The translations under genes were made by a program, and so were the position numbers. The notes under the pieces are model-generated. The model did not search any database. It saw nothing but the letters and a program-made list of their open reading frames with translations, and was not told the origin of the DNA. A stretch of 64,000 nucleotides of DNA from Entomortierella parvispora (Eukaryota > Mortierellomycota > Mortierellomycetes > Mortierellales > Mortierellaceae). The stretch spans positions 3,038,001-3,102,000 of the forward strand of contig OY752141.1 of the NCBI GenBank assembly GCA_963573315.1, in the 5' to 3' direction. Each line of letters starts with the position of its first letter. The stretch's first letter is position 1. This document shows, piece by piece, positions 57,845-64,000 of this stretch.

Positions 57845-59306
57845 GTGAGAGGAGAATGGGGAATGGGAGGAAGGGAGAGAAAGAGAAAGAGAACGGGGGG
57901 AGGAAGGGAAGGGAGGAAGGAAGGAAGGGGGAAAGAGGTCGCTGTTGTTGTGGAGGAGGTCTGAATGAAGTGATCAGAGGAGAGAAGAAGATGAATGAAT
58001 GAATGAAAGAGAAACGGGCTGGCAAGACAACAGGGGCCTTAAAAAGGAGGCAGCGAGCGGCGGTCCAAGGTGCGTTTCGCTTTATTGCTGTTCTATTCTA
58101 CTATAGTAGGTATCAAGATACCGTCATTGGGCCAGTGCAGGATGGGTGAATTGTGGACTGATTGAATGCACTTGCGTTCTGTGCAACCCTGCACTGCAGG
58201 CTGCACTGAGTAATGCTTCCTTTGTCCTCAGGGACGGAGCAGAAGGGCCGTCCATCGCTCGTTCCTCGGCTGTTGACCCGGCGTGGGGCACCATTCCAGG
58301 TGTCGTCTCTCGCTGCTCCCTTCCTTCCTTCCTTCCTCCCCATCCAATCCCATTCGCGTATAGTTCTGGAACCAATTCAAGACCCCGAAAAAAGAGACCG
58401 GCGATCAGATTTGGCGGCAGCACATTCAGCCAGGTCCTTCATTTACCCCCCCCAGAAATCCATTGTATACATATCATTGCAATGGCTCGCTCGACTGCTG
58501 TCAGCACAGAGTGGCCATGACAGAAATGAACTCTCCATTGTTCATCCCTTGACTGTTCTCTGCTTTGGGGTAGAAAAAAAGACCCCAGAGATAAACAAAG
58601 GACGCCGTCATCAGCAGACAGACAAAGAAGAAAAAAATGCGCTATCTTTCGCGTATCCAGCACAGTAGCGCACTTTGCCTTGGTTTCCCAGAGACAGCGA
58701 CCAGCGGCCAAAGGGAGGATTGGCAACTCCACAACAGCAGATTGTCCAGAAGCGGAAATGGCTCCGTCGTCATTATCTTCTGTTCCATGTGAAATCCCCC
58801 CTCCTCTCTTTTGTTGACAAAACTCGACTCGAATCACAAAGGACTCCGCCCAAAACTCTCTTTTGCCCCTTCCCCTTCTTCCCCTCTTGCTGTTTCTTTC
58901 TCATCCTTTCTCCCCTGTCCTCCGTTGACCAACTGATCAGCAAATCCCCTCCTCTCTCTTTATCTCTCAAAAGACGACTGGCCCAACAGTTCTTTTCATT
59001 TTTCCCTTCCCGCGTTTTGCTCGGTGTTGTTATTTTTTGTTTGTGTGATAGCTTCCTGGTGCGACAGAACAATGTTTCAAAACAATTGCTTCCTCTCCTA
59101 TCCTTTGCCCATCTTCCCAGGGATCGCGTTCTTTTATCGTCTGTTGTGATCATGAAAACATAATCAGGGCAAAACAATGGAATGCAAAACGATTTGTTTT
59201 AATAATGACATCTATATAAATACAACGACCTCCCCTTTCGTGCTGTAGTTGCCGCGGTGGTGGCTGTGGTGGCTGTCCTGTGTGTGGTTGGAACAGTTCC
59301 TCTGCT
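57845..59306. other. Intergenic: GUT2 promoter and ERG1 3' region
   Basis: The GUT2 side carries GGAAGG-type purine repeats (57860-57935). The middle is pyrimidine-rich on the plus strand (58850-59000). Plus frames at 58146-59163 lack domains. No gene is seen. Confidence 0.45.
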
Positions 59307-61410
59307 TTACGCCTTGCACTCGCTCCACATAACAGGCAGCAGTACCACGCAAGCGGTCCACATCACTGCAAACGCCCTAAAGAATGTAGCCGGCACCTCG
59401 GCCCAAGTCGCCTGATGGAACATCAACCAGATCGAATGCAGAGCAACGGCGTAAAAGTGATACACAAGAACTGCCCGGCGGCGAGTAATGCCCGAAAGCA
59501 AACCCACAGGCCCCTCCAAGCAATTGCCTCCCATCTGGAAGTAGCTGAAACAACCATCGCGCAACACTCTCAAGTTCTCATCTGTAGTGACCCAGAAAAG
59601 AGATTGCCATAACGTTAGAACACGGACAAGCGACAAATTATGAAAAGACTTTTGGCAGCAGCCGTAAACGACAAGAATCTTACCAGCTCCTGAGAATAAT
59701 GAGTACAAAGCCTGGGCAAGGACATTGATGACTCCACTGAGCTCCTTTCTCTTCCAGAAGAACAGTTCCATTTGGACCATAGTTTCCTCCTGATCCTTGG
59801 TCACATTGCCCTTCAAGAAATCGGTCAAGTATACGACATCGTTCAAGGCCACGGTCATTCCGCCTCCTGTCAGAGGATGTCTCATGTTCATGGCATCTCC
59901 CAACAAAATGACGCCCAACTCTGAGCTCGTTGAAGGTGGCAAAAAGCTGTTGGGCATGGATCTCAAGCGTTCCGTCTCGAGAGCAGTCATGAAGGCCTTT
60001 TGAACTTGCTCGGGCAACTGGGGTCGAACAACTGATTCCAGATACGATCTCAAGGCTCCTGAACTAGCCGAGGGCAACTTTCCTGGAACGTCAACAAGAA
60101 TGCGGGTGTCCCTGGCCGAGATCTGGTACATGAGAATGGGCGATGGGCTGGCAAGGAGGACATGTCCGTGGTTGGGGAATGGCAATTGGACGTCCTTCAA
60201 GATAAAGCTAGATGCAGAAGGATAAGAGCCAATGTCAGCGAAATAAAATCATTTCAGGTCGGCCATTGTCCTGCCCTCCTGCAAACCCTTGGATCCTTAC
60301 CCAACAAAGTGTGAGGTGGTAGCGACAGGCTTGTCAATGTATTGTTTCCGGAACTTTGAGAAGCATCCGTCGGCGATGACAATGAGTGGCGCCCTGTAGG
60401 TGATGGTTGTTGATGATGTCTCTTCTGATGCGCCGTCTTTCTTGGGTGTGCAGGAAACGCCCTCCGCTCTGACACCGTCCTCATCACGAAGAACCTCATT
60501 CACAGTCGCTTCCACAATTGTGACACTATTGAGAAGGGAGGCATTAGGGAAAACAGATCTCTAGATCAAAACGAACAGCAAGATCGGGCACTTCTCCGCC
60601 GACACATACTTTGGTGTTGCAGCTGCGGCGGTTCTCAAGTTTTGGATGAATCGTCCATGGTGGAATGATCTGCCTTGGTATTGCTTTCCGGTATCAGGGT
60701 CAATCAAATAAGGAATATGAACATGCTCGGAGCCACGGATCACTCCATAGCCATAAGTGGGGATGGCATCAATTCCATCCAGACAATGCTCCAGTCCGAG
60801 GGTCTTCAATGCCTTGACGCCTCCGGGTTGCAAAAGTTCACCCACGATACGATCGGGTTCGCTCAAGTCTCTCTCTATAAGAGTAAATTGAGTCGAGAAG
60901 AGTGAACAAGATTAGACACTCGCTTTGAACTTCACATTGTGCGACCATGAAAACAAGGGTGGCTGCACAGATCAGGCCATTTTTTTTTTGGAATTCCTCG
61001 CAAAAAATCAGGGCACATGGGATAGAACATGAAGTACAGACAAAGGGACAGGGGACTCACCGACGACAAGGATGCGCTTTCCTTGCTTGCCAAAGGCGGA
61101 AGCAAAGGCCGTACCAAGGACTCCTGCGCCCACGACAATGATATCAAAGGACGATCCGTCTACTGGTACAGGAACGGTCGCCAGGGAAGGTGAAAGAGCC
61201 TATAAGGAGTAGTATATGTTAGACAGGAACGAACGAGCAGGGTGTTTCCAAGCAGCCCATGAGAAAAACGGTGCTGGACAAGGAAGGGAAGGCACCCATT
61301 GCGAGGTTGATGGGAGATGATGACCCGACAAGTATGGTGCCATTCGTTCGAGTGTGTTGTTCATTTTTGGTGGCAAGGAGCAAAGGGAAGCGACATACGT
61401 TTCCGGGCAT
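59307..61410 (-). CDS. ERG1: Squalene epoxidase (squalene monooxygenase)
   Basis: Six exons in transcription order (61399-61410, 61061-61199, 60610-60874, 60301-60525, 59684-60207, 59307-59581) give 479 residues, close to yeast Erg1 (496). The first exon holds only four codons (ATG CCC GGA AAC). The FAD-binding Rossmann motif is DIIVVGAGVLGTAFASAFGKQG, then VERDLSEPDRIVGELLQPGG. The second FAD motif is LLGDAMNMRHPLTGGGMTVAL. The C-terminus has two or three hydrophobic helices (RRAVLVYHFYAVALHSIWLM; FRAFAVMWTACVVLLPVMW), consistent with ER or lipid-droplet membrane attachment. It converts squalene to 2,3-oxidosqualene, the first oxygenation in ergosterol synthesis and the allylamine target. 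Confidence 0.93.
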
Positions 61411-62257
61411 GTTGAAGGTATAATTGCAGAGGTAGATAAAAGAAGAGGTAAAGAGGAATGATAGAGAGAGTGTGTGTGCGTGAATGAAGAATGGAATGAA
61501 AAAGAGAGAAGAGATGCACGAAAGAGATGATCAGCTATAAAGACAAAAGAAGAAGACAGGCAGGTATGTTGCAAGGAAGCGTTCAGGGCACCGACGACGG
61601 ATCACCTTATATTTTCGAACTCTAATCCAACCGTCGGTGCGCGGAGCAGCGAAGCAGTCCCCTGTGCTGGAGGCAACAAAAAAAAAGAAAAAATCAGGCC
61701 ACTGCTCTCCTCCCCTCTGGCTGGGCTGCTGGGCTGCAGTCGCATTTGCTCTGTGTGGATCAAAGACATCCTTGATTGTTTTTCCCGCCCCCTCCCTCCT
61801 CGGTTCGCTTGCTTTTGGTCCATTGTCCGAGATCTCGTTTCTGATCCTCGCCCACCCATGCGAAACATCCGGCGCCTGTGCTGTCGACTGGTTCATGTAT
61901 CCTCCTCCTCCTCTCTCCACCCTCTTCCCCTCCTCCCTATCTGCTCGAACGCAGCCAGGGCCTGCAAACGAGCAAAGCACCTGTTCTCCAGCTGAATCCA
62001 ACAGATCCGAACAAGTGGCGTGAGTTTCCGAGTCCAGTTCCCTCCTTCTTCCCACACTGCAGCTTCAATTGCTCAAAAGTCGCGTCTTGTTAATCTTTCG
62101 GACCTTGATCCTTCTTCCCCCTCTTTTTATCATATGTCACTCCCTAGGATTTCAGGGATTGGTGGCGTTCCTGACAACATGCAACTTTTATACAATTTTG
62201 GAGGGGGAGAGAGAATGCAAGAGAATAACTACCATAGACAAAAAAGGTCTATCTATC
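61411..62257. promoter_or_regulatory. ERG1 promoter and 3' region of the GCIP-like gene
   Basis: Purine-rich AGAGA tracts lie upstream of ERG1 (61438-61530) and an A-run at about 61678-61690. No sterol-response motif could be named with confidence. Plus-strand frames at 61637-62093 are not convincing. No gene is seen. Confidence 0.45.
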
Positions 62258-63657
62258 CTACGACTGGGAGAGGACAATCGCATCGAGGATCTTCTTCGAC
62301 TGGGCCTCACACATATCCATCCACTGTTCTTGATCGGCCTGACCCTTCACAAAGAGCCTGCCAACCAAGATGCAGTCGTGGTTCTTTCTGCTCAATTGCC
62401 TCAGCAGCGTCATCAACACCGCTTGGTCCTGTGGACTGTAGAGAGACGTAGCAATCTCATCAGCCAATGCCACAATCCCCTGGGCGGCCTCGTAGAGTTG
62501 ATCCCACATCCTGGCCAGGTCTGAAGGCTGCAGCGTCACGTCCGAGCGCTGCGAAGAGGCCGAGGGGATCACAATGTCGGCAACGTGTTGGGTATCAAGA
62601 CATCTTTGCTGCAACTTCTTGAACAACAGGCGGGTCAACTTCAAATGAGAGTTGGCCTGGATGCTCAATTGCTTCTCCTCTTCCGTCATCTTTTCATCAT
62701 TATTCCAGCTGTCATCGCTCTCGTTGCCGCTGTCCTCATCATCATCATCGTCCCTAATGTCGTCCTTCTCGTCGTTGGACTCGATCATCTCCTTGACTTC
62801 AGAAATAGCATCCTCCATTGTGGACATCATATCACCCCACTTTTTGGCAACAGCTTCCCGGTTCGACCGACTCGCCTTCTCAAAAATCTCACAAGCCTCC
62901 CAGACAATGCCCGTCTTCATCAAATAAACGTCCTTGTTTGCTCCCTCCGATGATGATCCTTGATTCTCCTTGTTCAACCCTTGAGCAACGCCCTTCAAGT
63001 TCAAATTCTTGTTTTGGAGCTGCACCACTCTCTCATCAGGCTGATCCAAGAACGCGTTCAAAAGTCCTGCCACAGCCTCAAAGATATTGTTGGCCAAGAT
63101 TTGAACCTCGCGTTTATAAGTCTGTCCTGCGACCTTGACGGGGATCGAATCCACAAATCCTGCAAGACGGAAACAAGTCTCTCCTAAAGCATCCACCATG
63201 CCAATGACAGTCTTGGATTCCGCAGGAGGCTTACAAGCCAAGGAGACTTTGGTCACATCATTTGCCACCAGCTTTCCCAATCCAGCTAGAAAAAAAAATC
63301 CAAGTGAAAGCAAGTTAGAAAGGGGTTACTTTTTTCTGCCGCAGTTTTCTTTGGGAAAAAGTAAGAGAGAAGACCTGCCGCAGTTGCCTCTTTGACAAGA
63401 GAACGGATGCCGCGCGCTCACTTACCAAGACGATTTCCAAAGGATTGGCCATCCCAGACTTCTTCTTGGGACTCACGAGCGAGGACGGGGGCGACTACGG
63501 GCTCAGATCCGTTCAAATATAAACCACTCTGGAGTTGTTGGATCAGCCCATCCAAGGTCTCGGGCACGGCGGGCACAGAGAGTGGTTGAGGCTCAACGAC
63601 ATAGCCGAGAGCGAGCTGAATCAGTCCGCGAATCTTTAACTGAGCTTCTTCGTTCAT
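62258..63657 (-). CDS. GCIP / cyclin-D1-binding-protein-like helical protein
   Basis: Two exons (63426-63657 and 62258-63285) give 419 residues from MNEEAQLKIRG. The frame extends upstream to an ATG at 63798, which would add 47 Ser/Asn-rich residues. I chose the inner ATG because the outer segment looks like leader and is preceded by a possible 3' splice site (TTTTTTTTCCAG, read on the minus strand). The protein is all-helical: AGLGKLVANDVTKVSLACKPP, KTGIVWEACEIFEKASRSNREAVAKKW, then a very acidic loop (DDIRDDDDDEDSGNESDDS) and a C-terminal helical bundle. Spacing of the TKVSL and VWEAC blocks resembles GCIP/CCNDBP1-family proteins, which are vinculin-like bundles acting in cell-cycle and transcription control. 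The family call is moderate. Confidence 0.65.
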
Positions 63658-64000
63658 AATGTTGATGGAGTTGTTGCTGCCTGATGACTCTTTTGGGTGT
63701 CCTTCCTGTTGTCGCCGATCGGGTTCAAACGAATGATGTCCTTGATGGTTCAAAAGCGAGTTCTTGGACTTGGTCGCTGATGCAAAGAGATGAGGCAACG
63801 GCCTGGAAAAAAAAGAAAAGCTGCGGCTTGGGCGGAAAACAATATCACGTGATTTTTACTATGGTATATAAAATAAATGGCAAGCTATTTCTCGGTAACA
63901 ACGTTCGGTACTACTGCCTCGCGTGGGTCGTTGTCCCTAGCACTTCTTCTCGTCAACCCAGAATTGGTAATGCTCTGTCTGCTTCCATCAACGTCGATTT
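63658..64000. promoter_or_regulatory. Upstream region of the GCIP-like gene, with E-box and TATA-like element
   Basis: CACGTG at 63846 and TATATAAAAT at 63865 lie close together. They could serve the minus-strand gene or a plus-strand gene beyond the window. No coding frame is seen. Confidence 0.4.

Noticed and set aside
58146-59163. Plus-strand frames opposite the GUT2-ERG1 gap
   Set aside because: Pyrimidine-rich low-complexity translations without domains.

Overview
This window is nuclear DNA of a filamentous fungus. Its genes carry many short GT-AG introns (mostly 50-130 bp) and ordinary fungal housekeeping products: a SAGA Spt20 subunit, squalene epoxidase, an FAD glycerol-3-phosphate dehydrogenase and a GT71 mannosyltransferase. 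Several features suggest an early-diverging, Mortierella-like lineage: UVSSA, an EF-hand-bearing mitochondrial glycerol-3-phosphate dehydrogenase, an UPF0014 permease and a Fanzor-type nuclease. That placement is inference. All exon coordinates were read by hand from splice signals and phase.

Layout. 1-528 is the 3' end of a coiled-coil gene. 1372-8018 is SPT20 (11 exons, very Gln-rich). 10553-11953 is a secreted polysaccharide-lyase-14-like protein. 12247-18821 (minus) is a 13-exon GHKL-ATPase (sacsin/DUF3684-like) protein with a C-terminal HELAH zincin motif. It is divergent from UVSSA (19164-22020). Then come a YchF/OLA1 GTPase with a probable mitochondrial presequence (22263-23890), a type II membrane GT71 mannosyltransferase (23998-25860, minus), a large low-complexity membrane-anchored protein (27240-31268) and an UPF0014/FetB-like permease (31763-33659, 10 exons).

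33.7-50 kb is an accessory island. It holds three copies of an unrecognised 187-codon gene family on the minus strand, one intact (42404-42964) and two decayed (34171-34730, 35563-36093). All three share a TATA-bearing promoter. Related upstream modules have been amplified into a tandem array with a 1146-bp period built from ~325-330-bp monomers (43493-45.93 kb). Between the family copies lies the most striking gene of the window (37773-42274). It is a five-exon gene predicted to encode 1387 residues, joining an N-terminal FEN1/XPG-type flap-nuclease module to a C-terminal Fanzor (eukaryotic TnpB) RuvC nuclease with the rearranged Fanzor active site. 46-50 kb has no gene I can support.

50055-51065 is an acidic hypothetical protein followed by a perfect 12-bp inverted repeat in its 3' UTR. 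The rest is mainly mitochondrial and lipid metabolism: an AUH-type 3-methylglutaconyl-CoA hydratase (51415-53170), mitochondrial glycerol-3-phosphate dehydrogenase (54178-57844, minus), squalene epoxidase ERG1 (59307-61410, minus) and a GCIP/cyclin-D-binding-like protein (62258-63657, minus). No tRNA, rRNA or CRISPR array was found.
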